This document shows positions 9,892 to 19,851 of a stretch of 64,000 bases of DNA, piece by piece. Each line of letters begins with the position of its first letter. Within the stretch, counting starts at the first letter, position 1. Origin of the DNA: Fukatsuia anoeciicola (lineage in GTDB: Bacteria > Pseudomonadota > Gammaproteobacteria > Enterobacterales > Enterobacteriaceae); the NCBI RefSeq assembly GCF_964059965.1, contig NZ_OZ060923.1, positions 372,001 to 436,000 on the forward strand. Reading direction: 5' to 3'. The notes beneath the pieces were generated by a model, which was not told the origin of the DNA, did no database searches, and saw nothing but the letters and a program-made list of their open reading frames with translations. A program made the position numbers and the translations under genes.

Positions 9892-10429
9892 TTAATGACC
9901 TCAATGATAAAATAACGCGCTACTAGACCTTTTTAAATTCTTTTATTAATTTTATACTACTTGTCAGTAGATAGAGATCTATTATTACTTTTATCTATAT
10001 TAGTATTTTACGGTAAGGTCATTAAACTGTAAACATACCTGATCTACCTTAATATCTGATAGGCTAATAAAATTAAAAAATTATTATTAGAATTATTAAT
10101 ACTAACTAAATATTATGACAATGTACTAATAATAGCAGGAAAGATTTCTAATATTAACAGAAAAAATAATACAAAGTTATGCTTAGTTAAAGTTAACTTC
10201 TATTTTGAGTTATTCTAAATTATCTAAAAGATAATATAATTATTTTAAGTTTGTTTTTAACAAGTTATTTGATTAAAACATGATAAACACAAGAGATTTA
10301 AAATAGACTCTAAGATATATCTCGTAAAATACAGAATAGATTTCTTATAAAATCTATTAGATACTATAAATTCTACTATTAGTTTAATAAGTTCTCTGTA
10401 CCCAATAACTAATTTACGGAGAAAATGAA
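9892..10429. other. Divergent intergenic region between cyoA and obgE
   Basis: This 538-nt AT-rich spacer separates two divergently read genes, so it must contain the promoters for the cyo operon (minus) and obgE (plus). I could not assign a convincing -35/-10 pair in such AT-rich sequence. A GGAG ribosome-binding sequence lies just before obgE. No ORF or RNA gene is seen. Confidence 0.6.
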
Positions 10430-11458
10430 ATGAAGTTTATAGATAAAGCCATGATTCTCGTTATAGCTGGTAATGGCGGTAACGGCTGTGCAAGTTTTCG
10501 TCGCGAAAAATACATCCCGCATGGTGGACCTAATGGAGGTGATGGAGGTGATGGAGGTGATGTTTATCTACTTGCGGATAATAATCTTAATACCTTAGTT
10601 GACTATCACTTTATAAAATCATTTCATGCTGAGCATGGTAAAAATGGTCAAAGTTATAATTGTACTGGTAAGCGTGGCAAGGATATTACCCTTAAAGTAC
10701 CAGTTGGCACTAGAATATTAGATCAAAGTACCAATCAAATCTTAGGTGATATGTTATGTCATCAGCAAAGCCTAATGGTAGCAAAAGGAGGTTTTCACGG
10801 ACTAGGTAATACACGTTTTAAATCTTCTATTAACCGTGCTCCACGTAAAAAAACAATGGGTACAATTGGAGAGATGCGTAATTTAACTATGGAACTTTTA
10901 TTACTAGCGGATGTTGGTATGTTAGGATTACCTAATGCAGGTAAATCTACTTTTGTTTGTGCTATCTCTGCTGCTAAACCAAAAGTAGCCAATTATGCTT
11001 TTACTACTTTAGTGCCAACTCTTGGTACTGTTAGAATGGATTATAAACAAAGTTTTGTTATTGCTGATATCCCAGGATTAATTGAAGGTGCTTCAATAGG
11101 TATAGGTTTAGGGATTCATTTTCTTAAACATCTAGAACGTTGCAGTCTATTATTACATTTAGTTGATATTGCACCGATTGATGGTTCCGATCCAATTAAA
11201 AATATCAATATAATTATTAATGAATTACAACAATATAAAGTTAATATTATTAATAAAGTACGCTGGTTAGTTTTTAATAAAATTGATTTATTAGATAAAA
11301 AAGAAGCTGAAAAATATGCAAAAAAAATTATTACAGCACTAGAATGGCGAGATAAATATTATCTAATATCAGCAGCAAATTATAGTGGTGTTCATTTACT
11401 ATGCTGGGATATAATGAATTTTCTCAATACGCAAAAAGACTTAATAATCAAAAAATAA
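10430..11458 (+). CDS. obgE: ObgE/CgtA, ribosome-associated GTPase
   Basis: This is an essential GTPase that binds the 50S ribosomal subunit and acts in its maturation. The glycine-rich Obg domain fills residues 1 to about 158 (GGPNGGDGGDGGDVYLL), followed by the G domain with P-loop GLPNAGKST, switch region DIPGLIEGA and NKID. The protein has 342 residues against 390 in E. coli. It stops soon after the G domain (CWDIMNFLNTQK) and lacks the roughly 50-residue acidic C-terminal tail of enteric ObgE. The rplU-rpmA genes that normally precede it are not here. Confidence 0.96.
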   Translation: MKFIDKAMILVIAGNGGNGCASFRREKYIPHGGPNGGDGGDGGDVYLLADNNLNTLVDYHFIKSFHAEHGKNGQSYNCTGKRGKDITLKVPVGTRILDQSTNQILGDMLCHQQSLMVAKGGFHGLGNTRFKSSINRAPRKKTMGTIGEMRNLTMELLLLADVGMLGLPNAGKSTFVCAISAAKPKVANYAFTTLVPTLGTVRMDYKQSFVIADIPGLIEGASIGIGLGIHFLKHLERCSLLLHLVDIAPIDGSDPIKNINIIINELQQYKVNIINKVRWLVFNKIDLLDKKEAEKYAKKIITALEWRDKYYLISAANYSGVHLLCWDIMNFLNTQKDLIIKK

Positions 11459-11585
11459 TTAACAGAAAAAATTAAGCTTATATGGAGTAACTATAATCTT
11501 AATACTAGCAGTATTAGTAATTAATAACAGCTCCAAGATTTATTTAAGATCTATTATACAAAAAATATTTTATTAAAATTAAAAG

Positions 11586-11609
11586 GTGGACAAGCTTTAT
11601 CTTGTCCAC
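11586..11609 (-). terminator. Rho-independent terminator of degP
   Basis: A perfect 9-bp stem, GTGGACAAG with CTTGTCCAC around a 6-nt loop, starts 12 nt past the degP stop. On the minus strand the stem is followed by CTTTTAATTTT. It is much more GC-rich than the surrounding DNA. It lies between convergent obgE and degP and might also slow transcription from obgE. Confidence 0.8.
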
Positions 11610-11621
11610 AGGTAGTTATTA

Positions 11622-13058
11622 TTATGCTAAAAGATAAATATCATTATCACCACGACAAATACGTAATGCTAAGATCTTAGGTTCTTTATCGAGAATTTTA
11701 CGTAAATCTGCTAAATTTCGTACTCTTTCCTGGCTAATTGCTATGATAATATCATCTTTTTTTAAGCCAATACGAAAAGCTGCAGAACCTGGTTTTACTT
11801 CGCCAATTTTTACTCCTGGAATATTAGTGGCATTACTTAATTCTGCCCCCTCAATTCTCTTATAAAGCGTACCAGAACTAACACGAACTTGAGAACCCTG
11901 TTCTAGTGTAATATTAACAATAACAGGTTTGCCATTACGTAATAAACCTAACGTCATTTTTGTTCCAATTGGTAAACTACCTATTTCAGCACGGAAAGAA
12001 GCAAAGCTATTAACTGGTTTATTATTTAATTTAACAATTACATCTCCAGCTTTAATACCTGCTTTAGCAGCAGAAGAATTTGGTAGTACTTGGTTAATAA
12101 AAGTTCCTTTTTGTGCATCTACTCGCATAGCTTTTGCTAATTCTGCATTAAGCTCGGTGCCCATAATTCCTAGTTCGCCTCGTTTTACCTGCCCAAATTC
12201 TACCATTTGAGCTGTAAGATTTTTTATCATATTACTTGGAATAGAAAAACCAATACCAATATTTCCACCATCAGGGGCAAGAATTGCTGTATTGATACCA
12301 ATTAGTTCACCTTGTAAATTAACTAAAGCACCACCAGAATTACCACGATTAATAGCTGCGTCGGTTTGGATAAAATTTTCATCATTTTCTAAATTTAAAC
12401 CACTACGTCCCAATGCAGAAATAATACCGAATGTTGCAGTTTCTCCTAAACCATAAGGATTGCCAATAGCAACGGTATAATCTCCTACTCGTAATTTATC
12501 TGAATCAGCCATTTTTATTGCTTTTAGATTTTTAAAATCCTTTAATTGCAGCAAAGCAATATCAGTGCGAGGATCTTTACCAATAATTTTTGCATCATAG
12601 TGATGACCATCACTTAATTGTACTTGAATTTTACTCGCATGATTTACTACATGATTGTTAGTAACAACATAACCTTTATTTACGTCTATAACTACACCTG
12701 AGCCTAATGCCTTAAAGTTTTTTTCTATGGGCTGATTATAATTCTTTTGGTTACCCCAACAGAAAGGTGAGTTCTGGAATGGAGAATCTTCTTGGCAAAA
12801 GGGAAAAGCATCACTAAAAAACTGCGATGATCTCTGGTCTCGTTTAATAGTAGTGCTACCTTCAATATTAATGCTAACTACTGCAGGTATTACGCCCTCT
12901 AACATTGGTGCTAAACTTGGTAATAATTGCTCGTTACTTATCTGGTTATCTCCTATTTCATTATTAAAAAAAGGTTTTGTAGTAGCAGTTACAATTGGAA
13001 TAACAATTATACTTATGCTTAATGCTAATGTACTAAATATTAAAATAGTTTTTTTCAT
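11622..13058 (-). CDS. degP: DegP (HtrA), periplasmic serine protease/chaperone
   Basis: DegP degrades or refolds misfolded envelope proteins in the periplasm. It has 478 residues against 474 in E. coli. A signal peptide occupies the first 25 residues or so. The LA loop keeps two cysteines (FPFCQEDSPFQNSPFC), which points to DegP rather than DegQ. The catalytic triad lies in TNNHVVNH (His), DPRTDIALLQ (Asp) and GNSGGALVN (Ser). Two PDZ domains follow, with GELGIMGTEL opening the first and GVKIGEVKPGSAAFRIGLKK in the second. The gene stands alone, with its own terminator. Confidence 0.97.
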   Translation of the reverse strand: MKKTILIFSTLALSISIIVIPIVTATTKPFFNNEIGDNQISNEQLLPSLAPMLEGVIPAVVSINIEGSTTIKRDQRSSQFFSDAFPFCQEDSPFQNSPFCWGNQKNYNQPIEKNFKALGSGVVIDVNKGYVVTNNHVVNHASKIQVQLSDGHHYDAKIIGKDPRTDIALLQLKDFKNLKAIKMADSDKLRVGDYTVAIGNPYGLGETATFGIISALGRSGLNLENDENFIQTDAAINRGNSGGALVNLQGELIGINTAILAPDGGNIGIGFSIPSNMIKNLTAQMVEFGQVKRGELGIMGTELNAELAKAMRVDAQKGTFINQVLPNSSAAKAGIKAGDVIVKLNNKPVNSFASFRAEIGSLPIGTKMTLGLLRNGKPVIVNITLEQGSQVRVSSGTLYKRIEGAELSNATNIPGVKIGEVKPGSAAFRIGLKKDDIIIAISQERVRNLADLRKILDKEPKILALRICRGDNDIYLLA

Positions 13059-14928
13059 AAATTGATTTCTCTAAATATAAAAAATAAAATTAGTAGATAA
13101 TTTAATCACTTGTTTCGTTACGCCTTGTATAATTAATTTTTTGACTTGAGATTCATTTAAATAAATTTATAAAAGAAACCTTAAGTCTCTTTTATAAGTC
13201 AAATATAGGTTATATATTAATCTAACTTTAGTAATTAATGAATAATAAAATAAAAATAACATTATTAGTGCTATAAAACTAAAATAATCCTACTATGTAG
13301 TAATGTTAATTACTATCAAGCTAGATTATTATAAGAATTCACAATTCATATTAGCTAGCTAATAATACTAAAACAGTTTGAATATAATTAGGTATTGGTA
13401 TAGTTTTAATTATTATCAGTACCATTTAATTACTAATTATTAATAACCAAATTGCTTTATTAATGTTAGTTTCTACTAGGAGAGTAGCGAGTAATATTAA
13501 AATTAACGATTATGGTTCTTAAAAAATTTATTACCATAATGTAAGCATATTATTTAATTATAAATTTAACTAGATACTAAGTTATTTTAGTACTTTTACT
13601 ACTATAAATAACTTATTATTAGCAAAAAGATATAAAATAATACATTATCATTATAGTTAGGTCTAATTTATAACAATTATATTTATTTATAGCAGTATCC
13701 TTTAGGGTACCTTAGAAATATTTTCTAGCAAATAACTATAGATATAAAAAGTAATAATTATTAGATTATATACATTATTAGTTCAATATATTTTTATAAT
13801 AGACTCCATGATCCTATATGTTACTGTTTAAATTATATTTAAATTTTTAATAAATTTTTTATCAATCAGTAATTAATAATTTAGACTATTAATTATTAAT
13901 ATATTTATTAAATTTAATTTAATAGTCTTTTATTGCTAAATAAAATTGTTTTTTTAGATATAAAGTTAATATGCTTTTATTAGCTTATAGTTATAGACTT
14001 AGTTAGTGTTTCACTAAATTATAACTAAGAGAGCAATAGATTATTTTTGGTACTAATAAATTAGTTTATACTGTTAAATTGGGCATTTAATTAGTAGTAG
14101 TAAGCAACTAATACTAATTATTTGATATTAACTAATAAACCAAAATAGGTTATTTCCTAATAAAGTATTAGCACTAAGCTAATTTTAGTAATGCAATCTA
14201 ATATTATTACTTAGTATGATACAAACCATAATTATCTTAATATTTATTATTTCTATTTTTATTCTTCTCATTATAATTTTAAATAAATAGTATAAATTTA
14301 TAAAAAGTGGTTATTTTATAACTCTAATTATAAATAGAATTATTAGTCTTGCTACGCAAAGCTAGTAATATGCTACACTATATTAATATATGATTACCAT
14401 TCTTAATCACTTTAAAGTTTACTATAATTTAGTACTTAATCTCTATTTCTTAGCTAATTAAAACTAGCTTAATTATACTAGTTTTTATATTTTTAATAGT
14501 TATTAAATAATTTTATTCTAAATTAACTATTATTTCTTCTAAAAATACGTTTAATATCTCCTATTCTATTATTAGTACTTTATCAAAAAAGATAGTATCA
14601 TTTATATTTTATAAATTACGCTATTTATTATTTTTATTTATTTAAGTATTAATTAAAAGACACAAATAATCTTTATAATATTCCTAAATAATTTTACTTA
14701 CTTTTAATAATTGAATTACTAATTGTAAAGAATTATAGATAAATAACAGAAATCATTATCATAAAATAATAAAATTAGCTAATAATCACGATAATATAGA
14801 GTTAGGTAAGAGACTATAGATTAAAAGGACTATTTTATTTACTTCCAACTATAATATAAAAAGTTAAAAACATAAAATAGTAACAATATATCCTGATTTA
14901 GCCTATCAATAGTTATCGGAGTTATAAT
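13059..14928. other. Long AT-rich gap between degP and dapF
   Basis: These 1.87 kb contain no supportable gene. The gap separates two divergently oriented genes and must hold their promoters. A 10-bp inverted repeat (TTATAAAAGA at 13167-13176 with TCTTTTATAA at 13188-13197) is the only clear structure I noted. In E. coli dapF follows cyaY and lptM, for which I see no remnant here. Confidence 0.75.
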
Positions 14929-15753
14929 ATGCAGTTTTCTAAAATGCATGGTCTTGGTAATGATTTCATGATTATCGATGCTGTGACTCAGAATATTTAT
15001 TTTTCACCAGAACTTATTCGTCGTCTAGCAGACCGACATACTGGTGTTGGTTTTGATCAAATGTTAATGGTAGAAGCACCTTATGATCCTGAATTAGACT
15101 TTCATTATCGTATTTTTAATGCAGATGGTAGCGAAGCCTATCAATGTGGTAATGGTGCTCGCTGTTTTGCCTTATTTGTACATCTCAAAGGATTAACAAA
15201 AAAACAGCATATTTATGTTAGTACACAAAGTGGACGTATAGTATTACATATAATTAATAATAAACAAGTTTGTGTTAATATGGGTGAACCTATATTTACT
15301 TCTCAAGCTATTTCTTTTTGCATAGCAAAAACTGAAAAAATATATATTTTGCTTGCTACTAAATATATTACGATTTGTGGCGTAGTTTCTGTTGGTAATT
15401 TACACTGTATATTACAAGTAAAAGATATTTCAGTTACTGATGTGGCATTAATAGGTCCAATACTAGAGAATCATGAATGTTTTTCACAGCGTGTTAATAT
15501 TAGTTTTATGCAAATAGTTAATCGAGAACGTATCTACTTACGTATTTATGAACGTGGAGTTGGTGAAACAAAAGCTTGTGGTAGTGCTGCCTGTGCAGCT
15601 GTTGCTATTGGCGTTAAGCAAGGAATATTAAATAAAAAAGTTGATGTACAGATGCAAGGCGGTAGTTTACGTATTAATTGGCAAGGTATAGGTCATCCAA
15701 TATATATGACAGGAAAAGCTACTTATCTCTACGATGGATTTATTCATTTATAA
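14929..15753 (+). CDS. dapF: DapF, diaminopimelate epimerase
   Basis: DapF converts LL- to meso-diaminopimelate for peptidoglycan and lysine synthesis in the cytosol. It has 274 residues, as in E. coli. Both catalytic cysteines are kept: Cys73 in QCGNGARC and Cys217 in ETKACGSAAC. Two usually invariant neighbours differ: Leu158 gives GNLHC where the family has GNPHC, and Ala replaces the second Gly of CGSGAC. CGGAG lies just upstream of the ATG. It is the first of four genes (dapF, uvrD, corA, yigL) that keep E. coli order with the genes between them missing. Confidence 0.96.
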   Translation: MQFSKMHGLGNDFMIIDAVTQNIYFSPELIRRLADRHTGVGFDQMLMVEAPYDPELDFHYRIFNADGSEAYQCGNGARCFALFVHLKGLTKKQHIYVSTQSGRIVLHIINNKQVCVNMGEPIFTSQAISFCIAKTEKIYILLATKYITICGVVSVGNLHCILQVKDISVTDVALIGPILENHECFSQRVNISFMQIVNRERIYLRIYERGVGETKACGSAACAAVAIGVKQGILNKKVDVQMQGGSLRINWQGIGHPIYMTGKATYLYDGFIHL

Positions 15754-15799
15754 TTAATTTTAATATACTAATGGCTATTTAGTATATTAAAATTAATTA
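15751..15799 (+). terminator. 21-bp perfect inverted repeat at the dapF stop, terminator-like
   Basis: The left arm 15751-15771 starts at the dapF TAA stop and pairs without mismatch with 15779-15799 around a 7-nt loop TGGCTAT. The stem is pure AT except for one C-G... pair-poor positions near the loop, and no T tract follows. It would form a long hairpin at the 3' end of the dapF mRNA, either ending transcription or protecting the end from exonucleases. Confidence 0.55.
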
Positions 15800-16708
15800 A
15801 TATCAAGTTAAATGATTAAGTTTTTAACTAATATATATTATGTGAATTTTATTTTTATTTAAAATATATTTTTAGTTAAAAACATGGATCTTATTATCTT
15901 ATAATGAATAGTATTTCTAGTTAGGTTGAATAATAATTAAAATGCTACACAATAAAATCAAATAGCTATAATATAAATTTTTAAGTTAATAAAATATGTG
16001 ATTTAAATAAATACTACGCAAATATTTATTGCAGCTATAGCTAAATCTAGCTATTAATAGAGAATACTTTAAATTAATTTAATAAAAGATATAATAATTA
16101 GCATAGTAAGCATTATTTATTAATAGATGTTAATATTTATTTAATAATTAATTACTGTATATTTAATTATAAATTACCTTAATAATTTATAATTAAATAT
16201 GCTTAAAATAATTTATAATATTAGTTTACAGATACGAAATCAAGTATAATAAGTCACTAATTATATAGAATTCATTAAAATAAAGTTTGGATTATGAAGT
16301 TTAGAATGAAATAAAGGCAGTAAAAATGAACAATCAAAGTTCTTATAGTTGTGCTAGTAATCATTTATTAATAATATTAGTTATCTCTATATAATATCTT
16401 TTTTACAAAAAAAATATTATTTTAGCCAATATTAGTATGTCTATTTTACTAAATAATGTATAAAACACTTTACTAGGTAAGAAACACAAAATAAAGCATA
16501 AATGTCTATGCTACTCACATAAATTTTTAGTATTTTTTCTATTTATATGCTAGGATCTGACAATGATTTTTATATTGTATAGAACTACTTAGTGTACTGA
16601 TTTATCTACTACATAAATTTATATTTATCTTAATTTTTTTAATATTTATAAATAATGCATAATACTACTTCTCTAAAAGAGAGACGAGGTAAAAACTAAA
16701 CAGCACTT
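15754..16708. other. Gap between dapF and uvrD, site of lost xerC-yigB
   Basis: In E. coli yigA, xerC and yigB lie between dapF and uvrD; here 955 nt of AT-rich DNA remain and no fragment of these proteins could be recognised. It contains an 18-bp perfect inverted repeat at 16159-16200. The end provides uvrD with GAGACGAGG about 18 nt before its ATG. Confidence 0.75.
16159..16200. repeat. 18-bp perfect inverted repeat with 6-nt loop
   Basis: ATATTTAATTATAAATTA at 16159-16176 pairs exactly with 16183-16200 around CCTTAA. It lies in the middle of the dapF-uvrD gap, away from any gene end, and no T tract follows on either strand. Its function is unknown; it could be a remnant of a terminator of an erased gene. 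Confidence 0.6.
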
Positions 16709-18871
16709 ATGGATGATTCTTATCTACTTAAGAGTTTAAATGAAAAACAACGTGAAGCTGTGATAGCTCCTCTAAGTAATAGATTAGTATTAGCAGGTGC
16801 TGGCAGTGGCAAAACCAGGGTATTAGTGCATCGTATTGCATGGTTATTATCTAAAAAAAAAGTATCGCCATTTTCCATTATTGCAGTTACTTTTACTAAT
16901 AAAGCAGCTACTGAAATGCGCTACCGTATTAACTATTTATTAGGCAATAGTAATGATAACCATGGTATTTGGATGGGTACTTTTCACGGACTAGCACACC
17001 GGCTATTACGGATTCATTATTTAGATGCTAATTTACCATCAGATTTCCAAATTCTTGATAGTGATGATCAGTTACGTTTAGTTAAACGCATAATTAAAGA
17101 TCTTAATCTAAATGACAAAAAATGGACACCACGTCAAGCTATATGGTATATTAATAGTAAAAAAGAAGCTGGATTACGTCCACAACATATTGAAAATTAT
17201 AATTCTTCAACAGAGATTACCTGGTTAAGTATTTATCAAACCTATCATAAAGTCTGTAATAAAAATGGATTAGTTGATTTTACAGAATTATTATTACGAG
17301 CTCATGAGTTATGGCTACATAAATCAAATGTCCTAAATTATTACCAACAACGTTTTAGTTATATTTTAGTTGATGAGTTTCAAGATACTAATAGTATTCA
17401 GTATGCTTGGGTTCGTTTACTAGCTGGAGATTTAGCTAACGTAATGATTGTTGGTGATGATGATCAATCAATTTATGGCTGGCGCGGAGCACAGGTTGAA
17501 AATATTCAACGCTTCTTAAAGGATTATCCTACTGCAAAAACTATTCGATTAGAACAAAATTATCGTTCTACAGGTAATATCCTGATGGCAGCTAATGCAT
17601 TAATTTCTAATAATAATAAACGACTAGGTAAAAATTTATGGACACAGGCAGCTATAGGAGAACCTATTGCTATCTATACAGCTATCAATGAATGGGATGA
17701 AGCTCGTTTTATTGTTAGTCAGATTAAAAATTGGCAAGAAAAAGGTAGTTTACTAAAAAACTGTGCTATTTTATATCGTAATAATGCACAATCACGAGTA
17801 TTAGAAGATGCTCTTATGCATGCTATTATTCCGTACCATATTTATGGTGGTCAGCGTTTTTTTGAACGTCAAGAGATAAAAGATGCCTTAGCTTATATGC
17901 GTCTAGTTCATAATCGTAATGATGATATTGCATTTGAAAGAGTAGTAAATACACCAACACGAGGAATTGGTGATCGCACTTTAGAGATACTACGTCAATA
18001 TGCTAGTGAACAACAATTAACCTTATGGCAATCTACTACGATATTATTACAAAATAACGTCTTGACAAGTCGTGCTGCTGCGGCACTACAATGTTTTATT
18101 GAACTAATAAAGACATTAGCATACGAAACTACTAATTTACCATTACACAAACAAACTAATAAAATTATTCATAATTCTGGCCTATGGTTAATGTATAAAG
18201 AAGAAAAAAGTGAAAAAGGCCAAGTCCGAATTGAAAATCTTATAGAACTAGTAACAGCAACTGAACAATATCAACATGAAGATTTAGATGTATCACCATT
18301 ATCAGCATTTATTTCTCATACTATGTTAGAAATGAATGAAGGATTAACTAATTCTCATCAAGATGCAGTACAACTAATGACACTTCATTCTGCTAAAGGT
18401 TTAGAATTTCCGCAAGTTTTTATTGTAGGCGTAGAAGAAGGTATATTTCCTCACCAAATATCATTGGATACAAGTGAATATTTAGAAGAAGAACGCCGCC
18501 TCGCTTATGTTGGCATCACCCGTGCAATGCAAAAATTAACATTAACTTATGCTGAAAGTCGTCGTTATTACGGTAAGGATATAAAACAACTACCTTCTCG
18601 TTTTATTAATGAACTCCCATCAATTTGTATTAAGAAAATTCAATTACGTACTATGGTTTCTTATTCATTTAAAAAATATTCAAGGGATCATTATCTACAT
18701 AAAGATGATAGTAATTTTGCTATAGGTCAACGTGTAAATCATCCTATATTTGGCAATGGTATAATAGCAAAAATAGAAAATAATGATAAACAACAACGAG
18801 TACAAGTAATTTTTCGTAATAAGAAAGTAAAATGGCTAGTAATCGCCTATGCAAAATTAAAAATAATATAA
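16709..18871 (+). CDS. uvrD: UvrD, DNA helicase II
   Basis: UvrD is the superfamily 1A 3'-5' helicase of nucleotide excision and mismatch repair. It has 720 residues, like E. coli. Helicase motifs run in order: I LAGAGSGKTRVLVHR, Ia AVTFTNKAATEMR, II VDEFQDTN, III IVGDDDQSIYGWRGAQ, IV QNYRSTGNIL, V TLHSAKGLEFPQVFI and VI EERRLAYVGITRAMQKL. The C-terminal Tudor-like segment (GQRVNHPIFGNGII) is intact. It starts MDDSYLLKSLNEKQREAV. It keeps the E. coli position before corA, 29 nt apart. Confidence 0.98.
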   Translation: MDDSYLLKSLNEKQREAVIAPLSNRLVLAGAGSGKTRVLVHRIAWLLSKKKVSPFSIIAVTFTNKAATEMRYRINYLLGNSNDNHGIWMGTFHGLAHRLLRIHYLDANLPSDFQILDSDDQLRLVKRIIKDLNLNDKKWTPRQAIWYINSKKEAGLRPQHIENYNSSTEITWLSIYQTYHKVCNKNGLVDFTELLLRAHELWLHKSNVLNYYQQRFSYILVDEFQDTNSIQYAWVRLLAGDLANVMIVGDDDQSIYGWRGAQVENIQRFLKDYPTAKTIRLEQNYRSTGNILMAANALISNNNKRLGKNLWTQAAIGEPIAIYTAINEWDEARFIVSQIKNWQEKGSLLKNCAILYRNNAQSRVLEDALMHAIIPYHIYGGQRFFERQEIKDALAYMRLVHNRNDDIAFERVVNTPTRGIGDRTLEILRQYASEQQLTLWQSTTILLQNNVLTSRAAAALQCFIELIKTLAYETTNLPLHKQTNKIIHNSGLWLMYKEEKSEKGQVRIENLIELVTATEQYQHEDLDVSPLSAFISHTMLEMNEGLTNSHQDAVQLMTLHSAKGLEFPQVFIVGVEEGIFPHQISLDTSEYLEEERRLAYVGITRAMQKLTLTYAESRRYYGKDIKQLPSRFINELPSICIKKIQLRTMVSYSFKKYSRDHYLHKDDSNFAIGQRVNHPIFGNGIIAKIENNDKQQRVQVIFRNKKVKWLVIAYAKLKII

Positions 18872-18900
18872 CCCTACAAATTAGGCGGAGTCAATGGAAT

Positions 18901-19851
18901 ATGTTAAGTGCATTTAAATTAGATAATCATCGGTTATCCCGTTTAGAACCAGATGAGTTAGATAAACTATCTGCTGCACTATGGGTTGATTTAATGGAAC
19001 CAGAGATAATAGAACGTGAACGGGTACAAACTGAATTAGGCCAAAATCTAGCAACTCGGCCAGAGCTAGATGATATTGAGGCTTCTGCGCGTTTCTTTGA
19101 AGATGAAGATGGTTTGCATATTCATTCATTTTTTTATTATAAGGATACAGAAGATCATGCAGGTAATACCACTGTAGCTTTTACTATTCGTGATGGTCGT
19201 TTGTATACCTTACGTGAGCGTGAATTACCAGCTTTTCGTCTTTACCGAATGCGTGCTCGTACACAAAAACTAATAGATGGTAATGCCTATGAATTATTAT
19301 TAGATTTGTTTGAAACTAAAATTGAGCAACTTGCTGATGAAATAGAAAATATCTATAATGATTTAGAAAAATTAAGTCGAATAATTATGGAAGGTCAACA
19401 AGGTGATAAGTATGATGCAGCGCTATCTATTTTAGCAGAACAAGAAGATATTGGCTGGAAGGTACGGCTATGTTTAATGGATACCCAACGAGCATTAAAT
19501 TTTCTTGTTCGCAAAACACGCTTGCCTGTAGGACAACTTGAACAAGCACGTGAAGTACAGCGTGATATTGAATCTTTATTACCACATAATGAATCCCTAT
19601 TTCAAAAGGTAAATTTTTTAATGCAAGCAGCAATGAGCTTTATTAATATTGAACAAAATCGTATTATTAAGATTTTCTCAGTAGTTTCAGTTATTTTTCT
19701 ACCTCCTACACTTGTGGCTTCAAGTTATGGCATGAATTTTCAGTTTATGCCAGAATTATATTGGTCATTTGGTTATCCTGGAGCAGTAGGATTAATGATT
19801 ATTGCAGGTGTTGCACCTTATCTTTATTTTAAACGTAAAAAATGGTTATAA
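18901..19851 (+). CDS. corA: CorA, magnesium/cobalt transporter
   Basis: CorA forms a pentameric inner-membrane channel for Mg2+ and other divalent cations. From the ATG at 18901 the protein is 316 residues, exactly the E. coli length, starting MLSAFKLDNHRLSRLEPDEL; an upstream in-frame start at 18832 overlaps uvrD and adds 23 residues that look nothing like CorA. The cytosolic funnel domain comes first, then two C-terminal helices with the signature YGMNFQFMPE and a basic end FKRKKWL. It is followed by a 1.3-kb gap. Confidence 0.96.
   Translation: MLSAFKLDNHRLSRLEPDELDKLSAALWVDLMEPEIIERERVQTELGQNLATRPELDDIEASARFFEDEDGLHIHSFFYYKDTEDHAGNTTVAFTIRDGRLYTLRERELPAFRLYRMRARTQKLIDGNAYELLLDLFETKIEQLADEIENIYNDLEKLSRIIMEGQQGDKYDAALSILAEQEDIGWKVRLCLMDTQRALNFLVRKTRLPVGQLEQAREVQRDIESLLPHNESLFQKVNFLMQAAMSFINIEQNRIIKIFSVVSVIFLPPTLVASSYGMNFQFMPELYWSFGYPGAVGLMIIAGVAPYLYFKRKKWL

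Noticed and set aside
13167..13197. 10-bp inverted repeat upstream of degP as an operator
   Set aside because: Only a weak AT stem with an 11-nt loop; no regulator or promoter match supports it.
18832..18900. Upstream in-frame start for CorA
   Set aside because: The 23 extra residues overlap uvrD coding sequence and do not align with CorA; the ATG at 18901 gives the exact family length.
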